This document shows, piece after piece, positions 15,276-27,761 of a stretch of 64,000 bases of DNA (positions within the stretch are counted from its first letter, which is position 1; the number at the start of each line of letters is the position of its first letter). The DNA comes from Stomorhina lunata (Eukaryota; Arthropoda; Insecta; Diptera; Rhiniidae), in the NCBI GenBank assembly GCA_933228675.1, contig OW121743.1:69380834-69444833 (forward strand), written 5' to 3'. Below the pieces are notes generated by a model that searched no databases, was not told the DNA's origin, and worked only from the letters and a program-made list of their open reading frames with translations. Made by a program: the position numbers and the translations under genes.

Positions 15276-15284
15276 ATTTCGTGG

Positions 15285-17960
15285 AAGTTTAAATGTTGCT
15301 AATATTATTCAATGATCTCTACCAATAATTACGATATGTTTAGAAACATTTCTGCAAGGAAGTGAAATCGAAAATAAATTTTGGTTTGAGTTGTATTTTA
15401 AATGTTTTAATAAATTATAATGCTTTTTGCCTTTCTTTAGCAACATGTTGCTAATACCATTCAAATGTCTCAAAAAGAAATGTGACAATTATTTTAATTT
15501 TTCAATAAAACATTATTTCCACTCCATTGCATATGTCTATGATTTAATGGAATAATTTTTTCTCTGCAACATTTTTTTACATAAACATTTCACAATTCAA
15601 CAATATCCTCATTCATTTAATAACATGCAAACTAATTTATTTAAAAAAAATCATATTAAGTCAAAATTTATTTTTAATTAGAAAAGCAATTTATCTACTA
15701 TAATTTTCCATAAATTTTCTTATAAAATCAAATTACAAATTTTTAAGAAAAATATTGTGTTTATTTTTCGGTACAATATTTATTTTGTTCTGCTTGAATT
15801 GCCGAAATAAACATGAAGACAAAATGCATCATCGTAACTGGAGAGAGATATAATATCCAGCAACATTATACCGAAAATGTTGCTAGCAACAAGAAATGTG
15901 TGTGTAGACATAATCATATGTATGGCAGAGAAGACATGAGCCATAAAGTTTGACTTTTTTTGTGTTATTTTGTTGGTTGGCTGACTGGCTTTTTGTTTTG
16001 AGCTTTTATTGTTATTAACAAAAATATACACGAAATAATTATATTTCCTTATTAATAAATAAAGAAATCCATCCAACACCAGAGCATACATATTTTTCAT
16101 TAGTAATTATTATTATTAGTAAAACAAATAAGTTTCGTTTTTACTTCAATATTTCTTTCGTTCACTTACTTATGTATGAAGATGTCTGGCTGTCAACAGA
16201 TGTTTAAAGGAATTGTGTAATTAAAAAAACTGTTTTAGAAATGTTGCTAAAACTATTGGCAATATTTTATTTTGTCTAATAAAGAGATTTCAGGTTAAGC
16301 AACATGTTGCTATGATTGATACGACAAAATTTGGCATAAACATTTATTAATTGATTCAAGTTGTTCCTTAAAACTAGTAGATACTTCTATCTATATTTAT
16401 CTAGAACATATATTAAGGGTTTATATACATGTTGCTAGCAACATTTTTTTAATATCTTCTACTAGAAGAGTTTCTCTTAAATTTAAAAATTATGGAAAAA
16501 CGAAAAGTTTCTATTAATAAAATAAAATACATTTAAAATTAAAATAATGTGTGTGTTCTTGAAAACTAATATAATGAAAACTAATATATACATGTTGCCA
16601 GCAACATTTTTTATTTTATTATTTATTTGAACAAGTAGAATAACACTTAAGTTAAAAAATTTTATAAAAACGATTTAAAAATCAATGAAATTTAGAATAA
16701 ATACACATTTGGCAACATGTTGCTAACAAATTTCTTCATATAAGATTATGATATTGTTACGAAAATATTTTCAATAGCTTGTTAAAAAAATCTTTTAATA
16801 AAAAAAAAAACGAAAAAAATTAAATGATTACAAAATTTATGAAAAATGCCATTTTGGCAACATGTTGCTAAAAACTGTTTCTTTTACTTAATAGAAGATG
16901 TTGCTTGCAACTTTTTTAAATATCTCGTAAATAAAAAATACGAAAATAAAGCAAATATAGATACAAAATTTATTTTTGGCAACATGTTGCTAACCTCTTT
17001 CTTATTTATAGCAACATGTTGCTAACCACTTTTTTATATAAGAAGTTGCTAGAATTGTTTTCAAGTGATTGAGTTATTACAAAAGTAAACAAATGAGCAT
17101 TTGTCATCATGTTGCTAACAACTTTTTTTAACTTCATATTAGTTGTTGCTAGCAACAAAGAGGTTATCTTAAATGAAAACTACGAATATAAAGCTGATAT
17201 ATATATATACAAAATTTATATTTGGCAACATTTTGCTAACCTCTTTTTTATGTTTGGCAACATAGATACAAAATTTATATTTTTTAATATGTTTCAATAT
17301 GTTGCTAACCACTTTTTTTATATAAGAATTTGATAGAATTTTTTTTTAAAGTGATTGAGTGATTACAAAATTTAAAAAATGCACATTTGTCAACATGTTG
17401 CCAACAACTTTTTTCAAGCTACATATTAGTTGTTGCTAGCAACAAAGAGGGTTTCTTAAATAAAAATACGAAAAATATGTTGATATAGATACAAAATTTA
17501 TATTTGGCAACATGTTGCTAACCTCTTTCTTATATTTAGCGATATGTTTCTATCCCATTTTTTTATAAAAAAAAAGTTGCTAGAATTTTTTTCAAGTGAT
17601 TGAGTGATTACAAAATTGAAAAAAATTGTCAACATGTTGCTAACAACTTTTATTAACTTCATATTAGTGGTTGCTAGCAACATTTTTTTTAATATTTTGA
17701 TAAGTAGAGATTCTTTTAATAAATAATACGAAATGATGAAGTTACATAATTTATAAATTTTTGCAACATGTGCTTCCAACGTTTTTGATCATAATATAAG
17801 ATGTTGCTAGCAACTTTTTTTTTTCATTATTTTTTGCATAAGTTTTTTAATGCATTACTAGAATAAATTGAAGAAAATTATTATAGAAATGTCGAATATT
17901 TATAAATAAATATGTTGCTAACAATCAATATGTTGCTAACAACATTTTAGTTTAATTCCC
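15285..17960. repeat. Cluster of AGCAACATGTTGCT palindromes
   Basis: The palindrome GCAACATGTTGC and its relative GTTGCTAGCAAC recur every 30-300 bases, for example near 15441, 16298, 16711, 16857, 16979, 17009, 17390, 17506 and 17630. From about 16970 the spacing sequence repeats too (TTGGCAACATGTTGCTAACC, then TTGCTAGCAACAAAGAG), with a period of about 240-285 bp. No coding content is supported. Confidence 0.85.
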
Positions 17961-18038
17961 TAATAAACGAAGAGTTTTGTTTCGAAATTAACAACATATG
18001 AAGAAAAAATTAAAGATAACATACAATTTAATTAAAAA

Positions 18039-19342
18039 CCCAGCAAAACTTTGGTAATAGCAAGTACTCTGATAACTGGTTACCTTGTAACGACTACAAC
18101 ATACCATCCGAATAAATAATAAGTTATTACAGAAGTACTTATTTGTAATTAAGATGGTAATTTAAACTGAATGGCCCCGGTTCAAATCCCATCAAGGGCA
18201 ACAATTTTTTTTAGTTTTTTTTTTACTAAAAGAGTCTTTTTAAATGATTTTTGAATTTTAAGAACTTAAATATTATCTTCTGTAAAAAAAAATTGTAAAA
18301 CTAACTCACGTTAATGAAAAAATACCATCATGAGTCAATTTTGATTATGTAGGGGATGTTGAATACCAAACACGATTCTAATTGGTCTTAACTTGGTAAG
18401 CCCAACTTATCTGGGTCATCCTTCATCTCAACTGTGGACACACACCTCGTCATGGTATCACCCGGGCAGCTAGTTTAACACCCATTAATATTGTGAGTTA
18501 ACATGTTCCGAGAGTTGTCCCATAAGATAGATAAAAATGGGTTAGGATTACGGGCTAGTAACCCTCTCTTGAAAAAAAAAATACAATGAAGAGGATAAAA
18601 TTAGAATTGAAATGTCCCACTACCTAATATTAGAGGAGGATGTCCGAAACTTCGATAGAAAGACCAAGTAGAGGAACATTTTTCAAAGCTTGGCCTATAA
18701 AATTGGAGAATATTCGCACAAGATCGAAATCCATGGAGTTCTAAAATATGCTCGGACTTTGACCTTAACAGGTTGTAACATTTAAGTAAGTAAGAGTCAA
18801 TCTTATGTAAAAACTTATACAAAAAAGAAGATTTTAATTGTTTAAGTTTTAAAATAATTTTAAAAAAGTTTTAAAATAATTACAAAAAATCGTATAAAAA
18901 TATTTTTCCAAAAATTACAATAAAGCAAAAAAAAGCAGGGAAAAACAAAGTTATTTTCACATGATTTTGGATCTAAAAATAAAAATTGTTTATATTAATT
19001 ATAAGCTGCTAAGTTTTCAACATATGAAGTAGCTCAGTGGAAGAGTCTCTGCCTAGCAGTCGGAGGGTCTGGGTTCGAGCCCCCATGGGATCATAAAAAA
19101 AATTTTGTATTTCGTTTAAAAATATATGTTTTTAATAAAACAACAACAAAAAAGTTGTTGCTGTTGTTGTTTTTGCTTTCAAATTGCTTACCCAAGTCAT
19201 TACTTTTCTGCAATTGGTAAGTACTTGCCTCCAATGACATCTCCATGTTAAAGTAATGACTTAAACAGCGAATGAGTAAGTAGTTCGTGTTCAATAGTTT
19301 AACTGTTTAACTCATTATTTGGTAATGAAAAGTTTTACTGGG
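18039..19342. mobile_element. TIR-bounded element with tRNA-like and GC-richer core
   Basis: The left end is CCCAGCAAAACTTTGGTAAT. The right end, read on the minus strand, is CCCAGTAAAACTTTTCATTA, giving a 14 bp terminal inverted repeat with one mismatch. The flanks share only AA, so a target duplication is not established. Inside are a lone B-box-like GGTTCAAATCCC (18179-18192), a GC-richer tract at 18360-18800 and a tRNA-like sequence at 19027-19092. No transposase was recognised, and the 73-codon minus-strand frame at 18601-18822 has no known motif. The core could be another nested repeat. Confidence 0.55.
19027..19092 (+). repeat. tRNA-like sequence, Ala(AGC)-like anticodon loop
   Basis: 19030-19040 is TAGCTCAGTGG (A box) and 19072-19082 is GGTTCGAGCCC (B box). 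The D-arm pairs (GCTC/GAGT). The anticodon arm TCTGC-CTAGCAG-TCGGA places AGC after U33, with one mismatched pair. T-stem and acceptor pairing fail, so a functional tRNA is unlikely. A short T run after 19100 could end a Pol III transcript. It lies inside the TIR element at 18039-19342. Confidence 0.5.
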
Positions 19343-19659
19343 AATAGTTGCTTAGCAACATAACGACATATTTTTGAACAAGTTTTTTTTTTTTTTTAAT
19401 TAAGAAAAATAAAAACAGTTTTTTTCTAATTTTAATCTAATTTACTTTTAGAAAATCTTTATACTTTCTTATGTTCTGCAACATAATGTTTTCAACTTTT
19501 TATATTTGTTTTGCAAAATGTTGTTATCAACATTTCATAAGTATTAAATGTTTGTTAAAAATGCCTTCTTCTGTTATCCTTGACTCCTAGTGGAGCAAAT
19601 GCCTAATATTGATCAATTATATCAAATATACAAGTATTTTTAGCATCGAAGGACATTTC

Positions 19660-22600
19660 CTTAACATATGCAACATGTTGCCAGCAACATTTTGTGTATT
19701 ATTTATTTTTGTTATAACTATAATTATAAAATAAAACTTTTTGTTTAATTTTTAACGATTTCAAAAATGTTGCTAACAATGTTTTACTGACATGTTTAGC
19801 AACATGTTGCAGCCTACATGCAACATATACATTTAATAAAATATCGAATGATTTTCAATGTTACTAATAAAATACTTTTTTACTTCCAAAAATTCTATAA
19901 TCATATAACTGATCTCAACATGTTGCCAGCAACATTGAACATGTGTACGTATGTTGATTATTTTAATAACAATTTTAAATCCGAATGAAATCATTCCTTT
20001 AAATCCTTCAATAAATACAATTATTACGAGTATAACGAACGTCAAATATTTGCTTTTAACCAACAAATGAAATAAATGAACAAATGACTATGCGAATGTT
20101 TATAAAAACAAGTTGCCATATATTACATGCATTTAACAGTTAATTGACCTTAAATTAAAGCACAATTTGTAAAAAATCAAATTCTTTTTTTTAAACAACT
20201 TTTCCATTTTTTTTGCTGCAAATAATATTCAAGTTCAATGTTAAGTGTATTTTTGATTTTACTCGTGTATTTCATGAGTTATCCTTACTTGACCTTGACT
20301 TGTGTCGTGTGCTTTTTTTCTAAATATTAATGTTTGAAATTGAAATCAAAATTAATGTTACGAATTTAAAATTTATTTGTCTTTTTGTTATAACTAAAAA
20401 AAGGTTTTTAGTTTTTTCTTTGACACTTTTCAGAAATTTATATTTGTGGTATTTCTTATCATGTTTGTTGCCAATCCATTTAATTTTATGTTTAAATTTG
20501 TATTTGGCAACATTTTGTGTTTTGTTTCTGCTTCTTAAATTTAACACTCGTCCTTGTTTTTTTCTTAGTTTAAGGATCCTTTTTCAGTCCTTTCTTTAAG
20601 AACTTTTACTTTATATAAGTATTGCAGTGAAAAAATTTCTTTTCATTTTTTAAATTTTGTGTATGGGTTGATTTTACTTACAAATTGGCTGTTTGCCAAA
20701 GAAAATTTTGAAATTTAAACAAAAAGTGTTTTAGGGATATTTTTGTTTAAGGGGCTTTCTAAAACGATATTTCGTGTGTTTAAATGGGGCAAAAAAAGTA
20801 AATGTTAAAGGCTAAGGAATTATAGTAAAAGTTGTGTGGTTAAATTGAAGCCTCTATTGTTTTTCCAAAATGTTGCAACGGAACTGGGTAATAAATTTTA
20901 GCAACATTTTGGAGGTTAATATTTTGCTTTAATGTTATAAAATAAATCAAAAATGCAATATCTTAAAGTAAAAAAAAACTTTCAACATTTTGGCTTTTAA
21001 TAATCATTTTGTTTCACAACATGTTGCTAGAAACATATATGACATTTTTCATATTTAAAAAACGGATTTATTTCAATATTAACTCTATTATATTTAACTC
21101 TATATATTTTGTTAAAACAAACAAATTAATTAAAAACGCACGCTTAGCAACATGTCGCTAAAAATACTTTGCAACATTGTTTTCAAAAATTGACTATTTA
21201 TAGAAAATTTGTCAAAATTGACTATTTATAGAAAATTTTTCAAAAATAGACTAGGAAATTTTTGAAAATTAACTTTTAATAGGAAATTTTTCGAAAATTG
21301 ACTATTTATAGCAAATTTTTCGAAAATTGACCATTTATAGGAAATTTTTCGAAAATTGACTATTTATAGGAAATTTTTCGAAAATTGACTATTTATAGGA
21401 AATTTTTCGAAAATTGACTATTTATAGGAAATTTTTCGAAAATTTACTATTTATAGGAAATTTTTAAAATTTTTTCTGTTAAGTCTTACATAACATGTTT
21501 CTGGTAATAAAATATTTTTTTACATTCTCAACATTTTGCTGGAGACATATGTAAATATTTTATACTCAACTTAAGAGCATTCATTTTCATGAATTGAAAC
21601 TATTTTTTTAAAAAGATTTTTTATTTCATATAAAAACATTTTTCTGAACACCGCAACATGTTGGTAGACAAATTTGAGTATTGACATTTATTAAAAAATG
21701 TATATGTTTTTATAATGTTTTACAAAATTTATTATAAACATTCAAGTGTTGCTCAATGAATGTCTAGCAACATTTTCTTAATTCTGGAAACATGCTATTT
21801 TTATTAAGAATAATTAGTATTAATTGAATGTAACTCTTTAAGTCTATTAATAATTTAGTGTTAGTAAATGTTCCTGTACTCCGCAACATGTTGCTAGCAA
21901 CATTTTAAGTTTAAAATTTAAAATTTGTATTTTAAATTTTTTAGTTTGTTTTTATTTCACAAAAACATTGAAAATGCCTATATGTTGCTACTAACATTTA
22001 AAGTTTTTGGTTTGAATGAAAATTTTGTATATTTTTTTCTCATCATTTTACAAATATATTCAAAATACTCATATGTTGCTCAAAATTTGTCTATTATTAT
22101 CTATTTTTCGCATATTGTTTAGCTACAAAACAAAGCAAATAAACATATTTTGTATTGGTAAATGTTTCTTTTCTCCGTAGCAGAAACTTATTGTTTTTCA
22201 TCAAAACTCCTTTTTTTTATATTTGTTGTTAGCAAAATTTCAAATTTATGTTTTCCATCAACATTTTAAGTTTTTTTCGTTTCGTTTCACAAAATTATTG
22301 AAAAAATACTCATATGTTGCCCAAAATTATTCTAGCAACATATGCTAATTATCTATTTTCCACACATAGTTAAGCAGCTAAAAGAAAGCAAATAAACATA
22401 TTTCGTATTGGTAAATGTTTCTTTACTCCGCAACATGTTTTTCATAAAAATTTTATATACAATTTTTTTTTTTCATTTCAGAAAAATATTAAAAATACTC
22501 ATTTGTTGCATCATTTAAAGTTTTCGTTTTTCATAAAAATTTTAGATATTTTTCGACTCATTTCACAAATATATTGGTTACTCAACAATTTTCTAGCAAC

Positions 22601-23420
22601 ATATGCTAATTTTATAATTTCCGCACATAGTAAAGCAGCTTAAGCAAAGCAAAAAAACATATTTCGTGTTGGTTAATGTTTCTGTGCTCCGCAGCATGTT
22701 GCTAGCAACATTCTAAGTATTGTTTTTCATAAGAATTCTAAACATTTTTTTTTAATTTCACAAGCATATTAAAAATACTTATTTGTTGCTAGCAAAATTT
22801 CAAGTTTTCGTTTTTCATCAAAATTTTAAATATTTTTTCGCCTCATTTCACAAAAATATTGAAAGCATTCATTTGTTGCTCAAAATTTTTCTAGCAACAT
22901 ATGCTAATTTTGTATTTTCCACACATAGTTACGCAGCTAAAGCAAAGCAAATAAACATGTTTCGTGTTGCTGTGATCCGCAACATGTTGCTGGCAATGTT
23001 TTAAGTGTTTGTTTTTTAACAATATTCAAAATTCAAAAAATATTGAAAATGCTCATATGTTGCTCAAAATTTTTCTAGCAACATATGCTAATTATTTATT
23101 TTCCGCATATAGTTTAGCAGCAAAACAGAGCAAATAAACATATTTCGTATTGGTAAATGTTTCCGTACTCCGCAACATGTTGCTAGCAACATTTTGAGTG
23201 TTTGGTTTTCATCAAATTTTTAAATTAAATTTTTTTTATTTTACAAAAATATTAAAAATACTTATTTGTTGCTAGCAACATTTCATTTCAACATTTTTTC
23301 GCTTTATTTCACAAAAATATTGAAAATGCTCATATGTTGCTCAAACTTTTTCTAGCAACATATGCTAATTATCTATTTTCCACACATAGTTTAGCAGCTA
23401 AAACAAAGCAAATAAAATGA
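19660..23420. repeat. AGCAACATGTTGCT palindromes in degraded tandem repeats
   Basis: The 14 bp palindrome recurs near 19670, 19799, 19916, 21016, 21653, 21884, 22980 and 23172. From about 21850 the DNA is a degraded tandem repeat. Each unit has CTCCGCAACATGTTGCTAGC, later TTTCTAGCAACATATGCTAA, then GCAAATAAACATATTTCG. The CTCCGCAACATG landmark lies near 21882, 22175 (degenerate), 22427, 22688, 22977 and 23169, so spacing is about 190-290 bp. A short 29 bp minisatellite is embedded at 21180-21475. Confidence 0.85.
21180..21475 (+). repeat. Short 29 bp minisatellite, forward orientation
   Basis: About ten copies of the GACTATTTATAGG/AAATTTTTCGAAAATT unit. It is flanked closely on the left by palindrome variants (AGCAACATGTCGCT at about 21146, GCAACATTG at about 21171) and on the right by AACATGTTTCTGG. 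Confidence 0.93.
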
Positions 23421-24384
23421 TGTAAGAAATAAGCTGAGTATATATTTTTTTCAATAACAAATTAGCACATCAAAGTCGGATTTATTTGCCATTGTTTCTA
23501 CATACATCCACATGGATGTTATATTGCTTTATTGCATATTCGTATTAAGATGTCATAAATCTCAGAAATATACAATAATGTAAAAAAAACGTAAATCAGA
23601 AAGAATAGACAACCCATATTGTAAAAACAACGAAATATTTATGATTTAATAATTGAACTGGAAAAACTGGCAACATGTTTACATACATATATTGCTACAA
23701 TTTTATGTATATGCTAAAACAAAAACAAATTTACAACATGATGACGACCTCTTTCATGTAGTTTGTTCTTTTTTTCATTGGATTTAAAATAAAAAATTAT
23801 TTTTGTGTTAAACATGCAGACAAATGTAATAAATTCTATATATAACTAAGACAATGTATTGAGATTATTCTTAAATTAAAGAACAAAACTGGAATATTTT
23901 TAATAAATCAAATGCATTTGCCATTCTTTGTATACAAATTGTTTTTTTTTTTTTTTTTTAAATTAGATTTCAAACAATTGTATTATAATTTTTCATTCTT
24001 CAAGTGCCAATAAATTTGCGAAAACAACCAAGTTTTATTGTTATTAAACATTTCACCCGAATAATTGATGGATTCAGTCAAACTTTCTTTTTTTCCAGGT
24101 TTTTGATAACAAAATAAATTTTTGTAATTTTTTTTTTTGTTATAAACATTTTTTTCAAATAAATTTTCAAAAAATTAATTTGCACACGTGCTTAAATCGA
24201 TTAAGGTTTTTCCAAATATTAGTGGGTCAGTGCCTTAGTTTGTTGCTAATAAAATTATGAACAAATGTGGAAAAAACTTAAAAATTGCCTTGAATTTTTC
24301 TTGCCAATTTTCAATTTTAATTCCAAAATTAACCGCAAAAACCAAAAAAATTAAGAAAATAAATGCTAAAAATATAAACAAGTA
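23421..24384. other. AT-rich sequence, no gene
   Basis: Contains an 18-20 base T run near 23940. No repeated unit or coding frame recognised. Confidence 0.4.
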
Positions 24385-24625
24385 AAAAAGTATTACAGTC
24401 GGCCAAGCTCGACCAAATATACCTCTTAATACTAAAAGGTCAAAGGTCGTAAATTTAAAATTTCACAAAAGACATAGATGTATTTAAATCTCGAAATTTT
24501 GATAATAAGTTAGCACATATGTCTCTAAGACTTAAGAAAAACTTATAAAGTTGTTGGTCCATATTTGACCTTAGTAGTGAAGAGTGTCATACAGTTTGAC
24601 TTGATGATAGCTTTCATCAAATTCT
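24385..24625. mobile_element. Short mini-me-like element
   Basis: Left part: TATTACAGTCGGCCAAGCTC, then CTAAAAGGTCAAAGGTC. Right part: CTCTAAGACTTAAGAAAAAC, then GTGAAGAGTGTCATACAGTT. These match the two ends of the longer elements at 29818-30636 and 60285-60962. It appears to be an internally deleted copy. Confidence 0.55.
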
Positions 24626-24750
24626 GATATATCTTTCATATCAGGAGCTCCAGATACAAGATTTCAACAGACTAATCTGACCGAATGAAAAATTTCCTAT
24701 AAAGACGTTTTTATTGAAAATTTTTCTAGAAAAATTTTAAATTAAAAAAT

Positions 24751-25520
24751 ATTACAATAATAAATAATTGTAATAAATTGGGATCTTAGTGCAATACTCT
24801 ACAGTAAACCTTTCTAATTAAATGTTTGATTTTCCAAAATTTTTGAAAAACGCTTTTTAATAAATATACGGCTGCACCTGTGCCAAGTTTCAAAATAAAC
24901 TTTTGTTTATTTTATCCTTTTTTGAATCCCCTTTATAGCACTTTTGTCTAAGTCGCCAAAAAAGCAACAACAAAAGTGTGGGAAATAAAGAAAAGATAAA
25001 ACTGAAAAATGTGTGCTTCTGTTCAGATGATGATCATCTCGTTATGTTGATATTTGTTGGACACAATAATTCGTATTTATTCTGTTCCTCAAATAAGATA
25101 TAATGTGTGGTTTTCGCTCTTCCTAGAATTAGGTATAATCCTCCCGAAGAAGATGGCATAACCAACCATCGAAACTCGTCGAGGAAGATTTCCCTAAAAA
25201 CATTTTTTTGGTTTTGTCATAAATCTAGTTATTACAATAATAAATAATTGTAATAAATTGGGTTCTTAGTACAATACACTACAGTAAAACTTTAAAAAAA
25301 ATTTTATATTAAAAAATTTTCTATAAAAAATGTTTATATCGAAAAATTTTCTATAAAAAATTTTTAAATCGAAAAATTTTCTAAAAAGGTTTATCAAAAT
25401 TTGGGACATCAAACTTTTTAATTAAAAAGTTTTACTGTGGTGTATTGCACTAAGAATCCCAATTTATTACAATTATTTATTATTGTAATAAATAGTTTTT
25501 TGATAAAACCAAAAAATGTT
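24751..25520. repeat. Dispersed repeat in direct and inverted copies, possible Penelope-like scraps
   Basis: A block running from AATAAATAATTGTAATAAAT through GGGATCTTAGTGCAATAC to CTACAGTAAA occurs at 24751-24832 (plus), 25231-25297 (plus) and 25413-25500 (minus). The last two form an inverted repeat of about 105 bp arms around a short run of the CGAAAAATTTTCTATAAAAA minisatellite. The middle copy is preceded by CCGAAGAAGATGG and CCATCGAAACTCGTCGAGG (about 25144-25184), which resembles Penelope-type ends. Confidence 0.55.
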
Positions 25521-27761
25521 GTCAAAAATTTTTATATCGAAAAATTTTCTATAAAAAATTATTATATCGAAAAATTTTCTATAAAAAATTTATATCGAAA
25601 TATTTTCATATAAAAAATTTTTAGATCGAAAAATTTTTGTATCGAAAAAATTTGTATAAAAAATTTATATCGAAAAATATTAATATAAAAATTTTTGAAT
25701 GAAAAATTTTCTATTAAAAATGTATACCGAAAAATTTTAATATAAAAAGTTTTTAGATCGCAAAATTTTCTATAAACAATTTTTAGATCGAAAATTTTTC
25801 TATAAAAAAATTTATATCGAAAAATTTTCTTAAAAAAAATTATAATTGAAAATTTCCTATAAAAAATGTCTATACCGAAAAATTTTCTATAGAAAAATTT
25901 TCTAAATTTTTATATCGTAAACTTTTATATCGAAAAATTTGTATATCAAAAAATTTAGAATAGAAAAATTTTAATATCAAAAAATTTTCTATAGAAAAAT
26001 TTTTATAAAAAATTTCTATATGAATAATTTTTCTATACAAAATTTTCTATAGAAAAATTTTCTATAAAAATTTTGTGTATTGCTTTAGAAAATTTTTATA
26101 TCGAAAAATTTTTATATCAAACAATTTTGAATATAAAAATTTTAATATCGAAAAATTTTCTATAGAAACATTTTTATACCGAAAAATTTTTTAAAGAAAA
26201 AATTTTTATATTGAAAAATTGTCTATAGAAACATTTTTATATAGAAAAATTTTCTATAAAAAGTTTTTATATCGAAAGATTTTCTATAAAAAGTTTTTAT
26301 ATCGAAATATTCTATATACAATTTTTATATCGAAAATTTTTTTAAGTAAAATTTTTACATCGAAAAATTTTCTATATACAATTTTTATATCGAAACATTT
26401 TCTATATAAAATTTTTATATCGAAAAATTTTCTATATAAAATTTTTATATCGAAACATTTTCTATAGAAAATTTTTATATCGAAAAATTTTCTATATAAA
26501 ATTTTTATATCGAAAAATTTTCGATATAAAATTTTTATATCAAAAAATTTTTATATAAATTTTTAATATCGAAAAATGTTCTATATAAATTTTTTATAAA
26601 AAATTTTTATATCGAAAAATTTTCTATATAAAATTTTTATATCGAAAAATTTTCTATAAAAAATTTTTATTTAGAAAAATTTTCTATAAAAAAATTTTAG
26701 ATCGAAAAATTTTCTATAAAAAATTTTTAGACCGAAAAATTGTCTATAAAGAATTTTTAGATCGAAAAAATTTTCTATAAAAAATTTTTAGATCGAAAAA
26801 TTTGCTATAAATCATTTTTTATATAAACATTTTCTATAAAAAATCTATATCAACAAATTTTCTATATAAAATGTTTATTATAAAAAATTTTCTATATAAA
26901 ATTTGTATATCGAAAAACTTTCTATAAAAAATTTTATACTGAAAAATTTTCTATAAAAAATTTATATTGAAAAATTTTAATATAAAAAATTTTTATATCG
27001 AAAAATTGTCCATAGAAACATTTTTATATCGAAAAATTTTCTATGAAAAGTTTTTATATCGAAAGATTTTCTATAAAAAGTTTTTATATCGAAATTTTCT
27101 ATATAAAATTTTAATATCGAAAATTTTTTTATGTAAAATTTTTATATCGAAAAATTTTCTATATACAATTTTTATATCGAAACATTTTCTATATAAAATT
27201 TTTATATCGAAAAATTTTCTATATAAAATTTTTATATCGAAACATTTTCTATATAAAATTTTTATATCGAAAAATTTTCTATATAAAATTTTTATATCGA
27301 AAAATTTTCGATACAAAATTTTTATATCAAAAAATTTTTATATGAATTTTTAATATCGAAAAATGTTCTGTATAAATTTTTTATAAAAAATTTTTATATC
27401 GAAAAATTTTCTATATAAAATTTTTATATCGAAAAATTTTCTATAAAAAATTTTTATTTTGAAAAATTTTCTATAAAAAAATTTTAGATCGAAAAATTTT
27501 CTATAAACAATTTTTGGATCGAAAAATTGTCTATAAAAAATTTTTAGATCGAAAAATTTTCTATAAAAAATTTGTATATCGAAAAATTTGCTATAAATCA
27601 TTTTTTATAGAAACATTTTCTATAAAAAATCTATATCAACAAATTTTCTATATAAAATGTTTATTATAAAAAATTTTCTATATAAAATTTGTAAATCGAA
27701 AAACTTTCTATAAAAAATTTTATACTGAAAAATTTTCTATAAAAAATTTATATTGAAAAAT
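25298..27761. repeat. AT minisatellite, ATCGAAAAATTTTCTATA type
   Basis: Units of about 29-31 bp alternate ATATCGAAAAATTTTC with TATAAAAAATTTTTAT. A higher-order duplication is visible: the stretch around 26217-26975 recurs at 27004-27760 with an offset of about 786 bp, including the distinctive AAATCTATATCAACAAATTT at 26841 and 27627. Frames reading KIFISKNFLYKIFISKHF are repeat translations. Confidence 0.93.

Noticed and set aside
19027..19092. Functional tRNA-Ala gene
   Set aside because: A and B boxes and a plausible AGC anticodon loop are present, but the acceptor stem and T-stem do not pair.
26219..27601. Frames of 81-128 codons (KIFISKNFLYKIFISKHF type) on both strands
   Set aside because: Minisatellite translations on both strands; the protein repeat mirrors the DNA repeat.
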